This document shows positions 1 to 10,581 of a stretch of 64,000 bases of DNA, one piece after another. The notes beneath the pieces were generated by a model, which had not been told where the DNA came from, did no database searches, and saw nothing but the letters and a program-made list of their open reading frames with translations. Source of the DNA: Nageia nagi (lineage: Eukaryota > Pinophyta); assembly GCA_050084985.1 (NCBI GenBank), contig JBITNC010000001.1, forward strand, positions 26,598,001 through 26,662,000, written 5' to 3'. Positions within the stretch are counted from its first letter, which is position 1, and each line of letters starts with the position of its first letter. The position numbers were made by a program, and so were the translations under genes.

Positions 1-495
1 GGGGGTATATCTAATCCATGGTTTTGTAGTTTGTTCAATATTAGAGATACTTGATATTGTGCCCTAGTTGGCTCCTTGGAGGTTAATTAATTCCCCTTAG
101 GGCTTTGTATTGTATTATTTCTATTCATATCATTTGTATACAATGAATGGAATTATATGTCATTTGTGTATTGTTTATTGCATACTTATGCATGTGTTGG
201 GTTTTTTATGCTTCATTGTGCATGTATGAGCTAGATGTTGGTTTTTATGTATTATTCTTTATTATATGCTTAAAACTGCTAGATGTTGGTATAATGATGT
301 ATTAATGATTAGATCTTGCATGTTATACTTATACATTGGTATCTTGAGGGTTTTAATGTTTAATGCTAATACCTTAACCATAATGTTGCATATATGAGGG
401 TGTGTTAGCTTGTGTTTGGTGCCCTAGACTTGATGTCAGGGTTTGATGGTTTGAATTTGATAGTTATGGTTGAATTTAATTTTTAGATCATCTCA
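1..495 (+). repeat. B-family LTR, 3' part, cut by window edge
   Basis: This stretch aligns by eye with the 3' halves of the two LTRs of element B (about 51095-51563 and 55390-55869). Shared blocks include CCTAGTTGGCTCCTT, the CATGTGTTGG region and the terminal block AATTTAATTTTTAGATCATC. It ends at about 495 in CTCA where B ends in CACA. To the right the sequence switches abruptly to F-type repeat, so an LTR inserted there. The left end lies outside the window, so whether it is a solo LTR or part of a whole element cannot be decided. Confidence 0.75.
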
Positions 496-1162
496 CTATG
501 TTCTTGGAACATACATTTTGAGCTTTTTCAATAATTCCAAACCTAAAATTACCTCATTTGGCCCTTGACACACCATGTCATTGAAATTGGGATAAAAAAT
601 TTGTCAAATTTAAACATATGGAAGCTAAGCACCAAAAATTTGTCTTTGATGGCCTTAAACACCTCAAATCATACACCTAACTCTCCTTGGTGTACTTTTA
701 ACCTAATTTGGAAAATTCCAAGGCTAAAATTTCTTGAAATTTGACCCTTCATAGCTTATCGTCCTCAAAATTTTCTTCAAATTCAATCCAAAATACCTCC
801 ATTTTGCCTTAGGCATCAATTTCTAACCTTTAAGGAAGCAAACTTGATTTAATCCCATAATTTCCAAGCCTAAACTTGTATAAATTGGGATCCTCTATTT
901 TCCCATGACTTCTAATTCTAACTCTAGTAAACTTCAAAAAATGACCTCATCTCCATCAATCCCATTCAACACCCAAAAATCTTGTATTTTAGTGAAGTCA
1001 TTGAATCCTAGATCCTTAGCTACAAAATTGGTAATTGTATGCTTTGATACTCTTCAAGGTATTTGATGAGTAATCTTCATTAATCACTCTTTGATATCAT
1101 CTTTACTCTCTTCAAAATAAACCTTTCATTGCTTTAAGTTAATCTCAAGGCAATGTACCCCA
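496..1162. repeat. F-type LTR end, second copy
   Basis: From about 496 to 1162 the sequence aligns with about 42800-43487, the right end of the long F LTR. Both copies share the block CACCAAAAATTT, the phrase CATACACCTAACTCTCCTT and the end block ATCTCAAGG(A/C)AATGTACCC. They stop at the same point (TACCCCA here, TACCCA at 43487). That common stop supports a real LTR terminus. If the element is on the minus strand this could be the 3' LTR of the element whose 5' LTR lies at 39712-43487, but no purine tract precedes it, so the pairing is unproven. Confidence 0.6.
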
Positions 1163-1589
1163 TTGCTTGTACAAAAATAGGGTACCCAAAATCTTATATT
1201 TTGATGTGTATTATGTGGGTACAATAATAGCAAAATGAAAACAAAAATAAACATTAGTATATAAAAGGTACATAGTGATATGCATTGTTCATTGGTATAT
1301 GAGCCAATGTTAGCATTCACTAACAATTGTACTATCAATTTGCATTATAGTGAGTGAACTCTCCCTAATTATTCAAATCACCACCAGGAAACATACATTG
1401 TAGTCTAGGTTTCTAATATATAACTATGGTTTTAACTCACTTAGATGAATCAAATGGTGTTGCAACATCATTTCAAATATCCTCATATGTCTCTTCACTC
1501 TTTATAGTTTGATAATAGCTTGAGGCTAAAGTCATTTGTTTATGCTTCATTAGTATCATGAGGCTTACTTATCACAACTTAGTTTATAT
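1163..1589. other. Unassigned spacer
   Basis: About 430 bases between the F-type LTR end and the target duplication of the Tat element. No coding similarity or repeat partner inside the window was recognised. The short hydrophobic minus-strand reading frame here crosses the repeat boundary and is not credible. Confidence 0.5.
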
Positions 1590-1594
1590 ATCTT
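1590..1594. repeat. Target-site duplication ATCTT, left copy
   Basis: ATCTT directly precedes the TG of the left LTR and recurs directly after the CA of the right LTR at 19205-19209. A 5-bp duplication is what Ty3/gypsy integrases make. Confidence 0.85.
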
Positions 1595-2443
1595 TGTTAT
1601 AGTGAAAATAGAGCTGGAATGTAGAATAACATAAAATACAATTATTCTTAGATTTTCACTGAACCTCAAATTATGTAAAATAGGTAGAAATGTTGTAATT
1701 ATAAATTGATATTGATTTTCAGCTCAAACTACAATTTGCCCTTGGAAGGGACTTTTATAAATGCCATTTGCCAAAATAAGAGTATTAGATCTCCATTATT
1801 TTTGATTTGCTCACTTCTCTCCTTGATATGAACAACCTGTAAATCCTACACACATGCAAAAGATAATAACATCAAAGCATCTATGTATGACATGTATTAA
1901 ATTGAAGCTAGCATAAAATAATAAAAGGTATGAGCTCACAAGATTTTGGCAGCATTACCCTACTTCAAAATTTGGGTAAGATCCTATCTTTTTTTTGCTT
2001 TGTATTGGCTTGTATTTATAGATTTTGGGTGAGATGTTCCAAGGCTGGTAAGGGAAGTGAAAAGCCATCGTAGGTCGTAACTAACCCCCTCTATCCACAT
2101 CATCTTGGAGAAATGAAATGTTTCAACTTTCTCTCACTATTTTGGTTTCTTGTTCAGCTATTACAGATTCACCGGTGATTACTAGGCGAACATCGGTGAT
2201 CACCTCAAAATGTCGGTGATTGTTTTGGGTTGCTGGTGACTAGTTTTTAGTTTTGTAACAATATTAAAATGATCACCAAATAGCCAATTTTACCTAAAAG
2301 AGTCATGTGACCACCCATTTTGCATGTACTCGATGGGAGCTATCTAATAATATGGTCTTTTAAACCTATTTTATATTGTCGTGAAGAGTTATGATTATTT
2401 CAATGTTTACTAGCTAAAAAAGAGATATTTTCAGGTGTCTACA
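1595..2443 (-). repeat. 3' LTR of Tat-like element
   Basis: 849 bases from TGTTATAG to GTGTCTACA on the plus strand, the partner of 18362-19204. On the minus strand it begins TGTAGACACC and ends in AACA. Most differences from the partner are transitions, plus a few small indels. The middle carries several CGGTGAT/TCACCGG motifs related to motifs elsewhere in the element. Confidence 0.9.
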
Positions 2444-2457
2444 TTTTGCCCCTTTTT
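2444..2457 (-). promoter_or_regulatory. Polypurine tract of Tat-like element
   Basis: On the minus strand AAAAAGGGGCAAAA stands directly before TGTAGACACC, the start of the 3' LTR. This is the priming site for plus-strand DNA synthesis in LTR elements. Element E has nearly the same tract before TGTAGATGC. Confidence 0.85.
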
Positions 2458-3152
2458 GAATTATCAATCGAGAAATGTGGTTGATGATTTCAAAAATATA
2501 GGATGAGAAGCTTTGTTGCTTGATTATTTGTTGTTGCTTTTTTATGATATAAGTTTTGACTCAATTTCTTAGATGAATCAAAATTTTGATTTATCAAATT
2601 ATGATAAAATGTGTTTTCATTTTACATTTGATGTAGTTTTGAAAACAAATTTGAATATACTTCAGAAGTGACTATTTTCAGTATGAAAATGTGTTGAGCT
2701 TGTGTGACAGTTGCATGACATTTCTATTATGTCATTTTGCATGTCTAAGCACACATGTACCGTATAAGTTCTCTTTAGTATATGAGTTTGATGGTGTTGT
2801 CCTTTGTCCCGACAACGGGGTTTCAAGATGATCTCCTGTAACAATGATACATCACATTTTATCTTTTTTTATTTTCTTGACCAATTTAAGGTTATTTTGA
2901 GAAATTTTTTAATATTCTCATGACTATTCCCAAACATGGCATTTTACTTCCAATCACCAGCATTTAGTGACAGTCGTTGATGTTTATTTATAGTCACCAG
3001 CATCCATCTTCAAGTCATCAGGTATTTCAAAAAGAAAAAGTTTTAACTTTTTCTTATTCATTTCTTTTTAGCTGTCACTCTCATTGTCAGCCAGAACCAA
3101 TTTCCATTGTGATCTCATTGATTTCTAGCTATTAATATTCATTACAATCACC

Positions 3153-5431
3153 ATGCCTCCATGTAGATGCTCCACTGGATGTTCTCGACCTATCCGGGAA
3201 GAGGTAGGGTTTTGAAATAACTTTCTTTTCTATTTTTTGTTTATAATTTGTAATTTAACCGTTTAATTTCAAAATTGAAACCGTGAATGACATTTAAAAG
3301 TTATTTTGATTGTTTCTATCGGATAAATTTTGTAAATCATACTTTTATTTATATTTTTTGTGCAATTTTTTTATAATTCAGCCTCGATCACTGACCTAGG
3401 CCAAATGGATGATAGAGTCACCAGCATTTGGAATGCGAATGTCGATGACTGAATCTTACCTATTGGAAACACTGACATTTTAGTATGAAATACTTTTTTT
3501 TTTTTTGAGCTGAACCTTTTTAACATTATACAGGTTCGAGATGTCTTTGAGCCTCGAGGTAGATATCCCTTGATTCTATAGGAGGGTAGAGATCTTCTAG
3601 GTCCAGCCGATCATACCTTTTTTAGGTCCATTAGTTTTGGAGTGGGTCCACACATGGGTTGCATTCATTGGGGGTATCCTTTATTGGCTACATTGTTAGA
3701 TAGATGGGATGCAGTGACATGTACTTTTCATCTTTCGATAGAGGAGATGACTATCATAGTGGAGGATATACATAGATTGTATAGACTCCCTATTCATGGA
3801 TAGAGGATTTTGCCTGTGGTGGATAGAATAGGAGCTTTACCTGCTATTTCTTATTTGTATGGGGCTGCTCGGGTTGATACTATTATTTTTGAGATTATTT
3901 TAGGTGGCATCCGATATTACCAGTATTGGATGGAGGATCAGCAGGGGACGATCCATTTTTCATACTTGATGGGTTTAGTACAGTGTTATGCTCTTCTCGA
4001 TACTAGCAGTGGGAGGTTTTCATGGTCATTGTTGCCCATTATTGCAGATATGATGCAACATGGTATAGTGTATGCTTGGGCACCTACACTATTAGCTCAG
4101 ATTTATAGGGAGCTATTCTTTTATTCTCAGGGGCATAGGGCCTCTTTATCAGTTACTATCACCTTGCAGGCATGGGCTTATGAGCATATAGTTGTGGCTC
4201 ATCCTCCATGGTTGCCAAGGTTGGGGTTTGGTAGTCACTTGGATTATGAGGCTAGCATAGTCTAATGGCATGATGATTTTTATATTCACCCATCGGATGG
4301 AGTTCATCGAGTTAATTTTTTGGAGTATTTTCACTTTGAGCAGGTGCATCATCAGTTTGGCCTAGTTTAGGATGTGCCTGCCCCATCAATGCCATATCAA
4401 CATGAGGGCACTATTTCAGTAGATGGTGTACAACCGTTGGTTTATGCAAAGCTAGATCCTACTCAGGAGGAGGGATCATTGGAGGATGATATCAGGGAGG
4501 ATGACATCGGGGTGTTTGAGGCATTTAGGGCTTGGTGGGAGGAGGGAGATGATGGCCTAGAGGGTGGATTGGAGGGTCGACATGTTCATCAGTGCATCGA
4601 TGTTGTTGAGGAGTTGGGTGTGGTAGCAGGAGGGGGAGAGGTAGGCGAGGAGCCTACAGGAGCGGAGGCTACAAGAGAGGAGGCTATCGATGAGGAGGTC
4701 ATGGTAGATGCTCTTGAGGAGTTAGCTCCTGAGGAGGAGGCTATGGGTGTAGGTGAGGAGGGAGCTACCCCAGAGGTTGCACATGGAGTCAAGGAGGCTC
4801 CTACTACCTAGGTTCCTAGCACTAATACTTTGCTAGGAGACATTTATGAGCTAAGATACCAATTGGCATAGGCCAACTCATGCATGTACAGGTATAGGGC
4901 TGAGCAAGATAGATACAGATAGGAGAGAGATGAGGCTCATTCCTCTTTACAGGGAGTTCAAGCTCATCAGTTAGGAGCAGCATCTACTTCTAGGAGTAGT
5001 TCTTCAATTTTTCATCATGGCATTTATTAGTAGCAAGATTTTTATAGTGGTATAGTACAAATGTGGCTGATAGGTATTCTAGCTTTTAATCCAAGGGCTC
5101 ACTATCCTATACCTCCAGATAGTTATATGCCCATAGATATCTCAGCATATTAGATAGGCAACAACACACATGGCATAGTTGGATCTCCAGGCAGGACTCA
5201 GAGGTCATGAGGCTTTCCTAGTAGGAGTGGTACACCCTGGGCATCTCCCTTAGGTGTTATTGGTTCATCCAAGTTACAAAGAGCTCAATGTCTAGGTAGT
5301 CCTACAGGATCCGTAGGCACTACTCCTCCAGGTCAGGGTACCGGAGAGACTAGTAGACGGTGGAGGTGATTGAGTAGTCCTAGCGGACAAGGCAGTGGTT
5401 GGGGTAGTCCTTGAGGATACCCTTTTTTATG
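3153..5431 (+). pseudogene. Antisense plant-mobile-domain (PMD) ORF inside Tat-like element
   Basis: A broken coding region on the strand opposite to gag-pol. The clearest part runs from about 3534 to 5431 in one frame. It contains CTFHLSIEEMTIIVEDIH followed by RLPIHG (about 3720-3800), which fits the PMD signature TFHLP-GEMT-TLEDV...GLP-G. Further on comes QAWAYEHIVVAHPPW (about 4168-4212). The PMD family (aminotransferase-like, MAIN/MAIL type) occurs both in host proteins and in plant transposons. An acidic Glu/Gly-rich tail follows (4374-4811), then a Ser/Gly/Pro-rich end. A possible start is ATG at 3153, with intron-like junctions before 3382 and 3534, so spliced exons are possible but unproven. 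The in-frame stops are TAG, TAA or TGA, most at positions that would read Gln or Arg before a C-to-T change. Function inside retrotransposons is unknown. Confidence 0.75.
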
Positions 5432-7207
5432 ATGTTATTTTTTTATATGATCATGAGGTTATTAGACCCTTGTAGTTTTATTGTATGATTCATGATGTTA
5501 TGATGACCTTTTGATGGACTGTTATGATGTATATATGGATAGATAGATCTTTGATAATTATGATACTTGTATGATTCTTGATGCATGAGCTTTCATTTTA
5601 TACATAGATTTGTGATAAAATAGGTATGATTTGATATTATGTAGCTCATAATAAACATAATTATTTTTTACTTACTTGATGATGAATAGATGTTAATGAT
5701 AGATGTAATTTTCAAAATGTATGATGCATAGATATAATTGTGGAATGTATGATGTATAATGATAAAATATATAACATATATCAACAAATTAGTTTGATGA
5801 TGTTACTAATCTCAAAATTAAGTTAATAGTAAGTACAATTATAGTTTTATATAACAATAAATCTAATTTATAATTTTAATAAGTTAAGTTATTTAAGGAC
5901 ATATTTTTATTATATTTTTGTGGAATCAGATGCATCATCTTCCGTACTTGGCAATTTTACAATAAACTTCTTGACATGACAAACTAGTGACTTATGGATG
6001 TATATGAACATTAACTTTATCTTAATTAGGGGAACAATAAATAATCATTCTTACCCTTTCCAAAGAAAAGCAATTTTAATAATATTCAAAGGTAATATAT
6101 AATAGTAAAAATGGCTTGACATGACACACTAGTGACTTATGGATGCATATGAACATTAACTTTATCTTGGTCAGGGGAACAATAAATAATCATTCTTATC
6201 CTTTCCAAAGAAAAGCAATTTTAATAATGTTCAACGGTAATGATATTTTCAAAAGGAATGGGTTTAACAAAATGACACAAATGATTTTAAACACAAACAA
6301 ATTACAAACTATGACAAAAGATTAGGTGATTTTGGATTAATAACCAAGTTATTATAACATCTACCTTATCTTTCTTTATTTCAAGATCTAATAACCTAAT
6401 ATGATATCAAACAATATTGTTATATGTTGATAAAAAATCTATAAACTCCAGTGTGTGTAGTGAGATTCATTTCCCTTAGATCATTTGAGATGAAATATCT
6501 TAGAGACATTAATAAGCTAGTCTATCCATATGAAATGTATAGAGGTCCATAGAAAAGAAGGTCGCTAACCAAAATGGACATATTGCCACTTGTAAGGTAT
6601 GCCCCATTGCCAGATAGGCATCCATAGCCTCGATGAGGATTAACCCATCGATCCGCTACAACCTTGCTCTACTACCAGTCAGGTGTCCATAGAGGATATT
6701 GTAATCACCCAAGAATCATTGATATAATGTATCTTTTTTTTTGTCATCTCCTTTTTTTTTTATCTATAAAATGATTCTTGGGTTCAAAATGAATCAAATA
6801 ATAGTATAGACACATAACTTTCACTCTTAATATCCCTTAGAATGACTTCATTCAAATTCTCTTGGAATTTTTTAATGTTGTAAGTGTTTGGAGTTTTTAG
6901 ATTTTGCTTCAAACACCAACTTTATGTTTTTCTATCATCTATGGTATATCATTTCCTTATGAAAGAAAAGACAAAGTGAATGTAGTGATAACAAGGAAAT
7001 TATTCTAAGATTACCTTTTCACACATTACACATTTACTAGATAATCACTTTTACAATGACATGCAACATATATTTACATCATACAAGGGTAGGGCACCCA
7101 ATTGCCAAGTGACCTCTAGATGTTTCCATCTAGGTAGATTTTATAATTTTATAATTTTTATGTGTTTTATAGTTTTCAATTTTTTAGGATTTTATAATTT
7201 TTAATTT
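5432..7207. other. Noncoding spacer of Tat-like element
   Basis: About 1.8 kb between the convergent PMD relic and the extra sense ORF. It is AT-rich, with TGATG-rich low-complexity sequence near 5440-5770, one tandem duplication (next entry) and a more GC-rich patch at about 6590-6710. No credible coding frame was found. Confidence 0.55.
5971..6240. repeat. Tandem duplication, about 145 bp, two copies
   Basis: A segment starting TTGACATGACA at 5971 recurs at 6116 with about ten differences over 125 bases. Both copies hold GACTTATGGATG, AACATTAACTTTATCTT, GGGGAACAATAAATAATC and CTTTCCAAAGAAAAGCAATT. The short plus-strand reading frame over the second copy is a product of the duplication, not a gene. 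Confidence 0.85.
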
Positions 7208-8449
7208 TTAATTTTTTTTTAAAGATTTTATAATTTTTCTAGGGAATCTATTCATGACGCATTCAAATCGAGTTTGTACTGCATCAGGATTAAATGAACA
7301 ATGTGTTGAACTAAACAAAAAACTAAAATCTAATACCACTTGATTATGATAGATTTCTGAAACATGATAATCTAAGTGTTCGAATGTTACGATTTGTATG
7401 ATTGAGATGATTTGTTCTCGATGTTTTAAAGTCAGGTTGTGAGTATAATCAACTATTATTTTGGGCTTTTCTATAGGCCACAGAAGATAGAAATATATCA
7501 TTAAATCATATTCTGAGTTAGGATAACACCATAACTCAAATGCATTGATACAAATAATAACTTGATATCCATTTACTTTGACATCCCAATCGTAAGATTC
7601 ACGTGCATCATAGAACGTCAAGGCCATTTTTTGTTGTATTTCAATAGGCATGGAAAAGATATTTGAATACAAAGGAGTAGGAACATTACGAATAACTTTC
7701 ATAAAGAGATCTTTGTCATACCTACTTTCGAACCCTAGAAGATAACTTCCATTATTTTGTACTCTATGTCCTTTTGATAGTTTTTCGATAATCTCATTTC
7801 TAACCCTTATTTGATTTATTGTTGTAAGTTCAGCAATACAACAAGCTTGCCTTTTCTCCAAATTTTGTTTCCAAATTGTGTGTCACATTTGCATGCGAGA
7901 AAATTTGTGAATTTGCCTATATTGTTGTTGTAACATTCTAGGAGGAAAAGCCACAAAAGTATTTGAAAAATCATAAATTACCCTTTGATGAGGTAAATAA
8001 TGTAAAAGTTCATCCATCCATTCTAGGCTTTTGGTTAATTGTTTAATGTGTTTCAACCTAGCTAAAAGGAGTGAATACTCAGTTAATTGACAATTTATGA
8101 TGATTCTCGGTATTCCATAAGGCCATTATAGGAAGAAAGCTATTATTTCTTATGATATTGTTTTCTTTTGGATGAAATAGATTTGTGGATCTAAAATAAT
8201 GCTTACTTCATATCCACAAAAAGTGACTTCCCAACCATTATTTATACCACAAAACATATGGTATGTTCTTTCAAATTGTTCATCAATAGTCAATCGTAAA
8301 TAATTTAAGAGATTAAAATCAAATCCATGTTTTAAATATGTTAATGCTAAATCACCTAGATATCTTGGCAATGGAAATCGTACTTGTGGTTGCACTATGC
8401 TACCTTCAGCAGATTCCTTTGCTAGATTCATCTTTTCTATTTTAATCAT
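7208..8449 (-). pseudogene. Extra sense ORF downstream of integrase, two related halves, function unknown
   Basis: Reading on the minus strand from ATG at 8449, one frame stays coding-like for about 413 codons to 7208. Three stops interrupt it: TAA near 8150, TAA about eight codons on, and TGA near 7875. The pol stop is about 90 bases upstream, in a different frame. The protein seems to contain the same module twice. First half: NGWEVTFCGYEVSII, then FFL-stop-WPYGIPRIIIN, then VIYDFS. Second half: YDWDVKVNGYQVIICI, then FYLLWPIEKPKIIVD, then VVLDFS. I do not recognise the family; it has no RT, RNase H, integrase, envelope or chromodomain motif. Extra ORFs are known in Tat/Ogre elements, but I cannot equate this one with any of them. 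Confidence 0.6.
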
Positions 8450-8538
8450 TAACACTTGACAAATATTAATACTTTTATTTATTTATTAACTTTACAATAA
8501 AATAAAACAAAAGAAGACTAATGTACACTTTTTTTTTT

Positions 8539-9729
8539 TTATGTATAGAAGGGTCGAAGATGCATGATATTTATAGGTTCATGCTCTTCATTTCCTTCTA
8601 AGTCTGATAAATGATAAGTTCTTTTACCAAATTTTTTCTTAATTATATATGGTCCTAACCAATTTGGAGCAAACTTATCTCTAAGCTGTCATTCTATTCG
8701 TGAAGTTTGTTGATTTTCTTTTAAAACCAAATCACCTATTTTGAACTCATGAATCAGAGCCCTTTTATCAAAAGCTCATTTTATCCTCTTCTGATAAACA
8801 CTCATATGCTCTAAAGTATTAATACTTTTTTCATCTAAAAGTAATAACTAATCTAAGCAAGTCTATCTTGCTTCCTCATCAGAATTTTGCTCACTTAGAT
8901 TTACTCTAAGGGATGGTATCTCAAGTTCTATGGGTAGGATGGCTTCTGTTCCATATACTAAAGAGGATGGTGTTGCCCCAATAGGAGTGTGTACATTGGT
9001 ACGATAAGCCTATAAGGCTTTTGGTATTTGCATATGCCAATTTCTATGAGAATCATTTACTATTTTTGCTAAGATGTTCCAAATAGTTTTATTAGTAGCC
9101 TATGCCTGTCCATTGCCTTGTGGATAATATGGAGTGGAAAAACTTTGTTTAATCTTATACTTATCACATATTTGTTTTACATCCTTATTTTTAAAATTTT
9201 TCCCATTATCCATAATTAATTGGTTCAGTATGCTGAATCTACATATAATATAATTTTCTATAAATTTAGCAATTCGTGAACCAGTGGTGGAAGTCATGGA
9301 AATAGCCTCTACCCATTTAGTAAAATATTCAGTTGCTGTAATGATGAACTTGTGTCCACCAGAAGATGTAGGTGTAATTTGTCCTATTAAATCTAACACC
9401 CATTTAGAGAATGGCCAAAGTGATTGTATAGGATGTAGTTCTTGAGATGGTTGTGAAATTAAATGAGCGTATTGTTGACATTTAAAACATTTTTTAACAT
9501 ATTCACAACAATATTTTTCCATAGTTGGCCAATAATACCCCATTCGTATTAATCATTTTACAATCGCAACACCATTAAATTGTCCTCCACATGTTCCATC
9601 ATGGGCAAAGGATATAGCCTTTTTAATATCATTCCATTCAAGACATCTAAGTAAAATACCATTGAAATTTTGTCGATGCAAGATATCCCCTATCAAACAA
9701 TATTTAGTTGCTTTAATTTTAAAAGATCG
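8539..9729 (-). pseudogene. Integrase region of Tat-like pol
   Basis: This is the C-terminal third of pol. An N-terminal zinc-binding region is recognisable as HDGTCGGQFNG, followed by YWPTMEKYC and a CxxC pair (CFKC). In the catalytic core the first Asp lies in WVLDLIGQI and the second in LIMDNGKNF. The place of the catalytic Glu, after YYPQGNGQA, is a TAG stop at 9100-9102. Downstream, GAxPxxLVYGTEAILPxE and LGPYxIKKKFGKRTYxL match the C-terminal part of Tat/gypsy integrases, ending with a TAA at 8539. There are further stops. The enzyme would insert element DNA into the chromosome; this copy is dead. Confidence 0.85.
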
Positions 9730-10581
9730 TCATGATGATTTATTAAGGTTTACGGGAAGAGTTCCAATTTTTAAAAAATCTATCAATTCTTTGTACCAAT
9801 TATCTTTATCAGTTACGTCAATATTTAATACACTTTTTTCTTTATCTTCTTGTTGTAATGATGATTGAGACAATTGAATTATTTCAACTTGAATTGAAGA
9901 TTTTTTAGGATCTTCTGGGATAAGAGATCCAATAGAAGTCATAGCATCTGCAAATCTATTAGATGATCTTGGTGTTGCTTCTATACTAAATTGGTCAAAT
10001 TTTTTTAATAATTCCTCAACTAATGCTTTATACTTTTGAAGTAAAGGTTCTTTACATTGATAGATTCCTTTCACTTGATTTACGATGAGTAAATAATCTC
10101 TAATAATCTTAATTCTTTTAAGTTTTAATTTAACAACAGTTTTTAATGCTAATATCAAAGCTTCGTATTCTACATTATTATTAGTACAAGGAAATTTTAA
10201 TTTAAATGAATATGGTATAAGGATCCCTTGTGATGTTATAAATACAACACCTGCTCCACCACCCTGTTCACATCGAGAACCATCAAAGTGTATTGTCATA
10301 TCCCAATCATCTTCAAGTTCTATAGGTATTTCAATTTCATCTAATTGAAACACCCCATCATTGAGTAATTCAATGATAAGGGGTTTATTATCTTGCAATG
10401 GAGCATCAACGAGATAATCAACAATTACTTGTCCTTTTATTGACTTTTGTCCAATAAAATGTAAATCAAATTTAGTTAAGTGCATTATCCACTTTGCAGT
10501 TCTTGAATTTTGATAGGTTTTATTCATCATATATTTCAATGGATCCACTTTAGAGATGACATATGTTGTATGATTAAGCAT
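9730..10581 (-). pseudogene. Second, archaeal-type RNase H domain of Tat-like pol
   Basis: 283 codons without a stop. IHFDGSRCEQGGGAGVVFI carries the first catalytic Asp. NNNVEYEALILAL carries the Glu, IIRDYLLIVNQVKG the second Asp and SNRFADAMTSI the last acidic residue. This arrangement is that of the additional RNase H found next to the retroviral-type one in the Tat lineage. Its presence, after the degenerate first RNase H at 10582-11034, is the main reason for the lineage call. All four acidic residues can be seen. The stretch continues in frame from the first RNase H except for one stop just above 10581. Confidence 0.85.

Noticed and set aside
1126-1338. 70-codon hydrophobic minus-strand frame
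   Set aside because: Crosses the end of the F-type LTR into spacer; no motif, composition-driven.
4589-4792. Ser/Thr/Pro-rich minus-strand frame
   Set aside because: Complement of the Glu/Gly-rich tail of the PMD ORF; such composition arises automatically.
7208-8449. Extra ORF of Tat-like element as an envelope-like gene
   Set aside because: No signal peptide, no long membrane segment near either end, no furin-like or coiled-coil pattern; position behind integrase alone is not enough.
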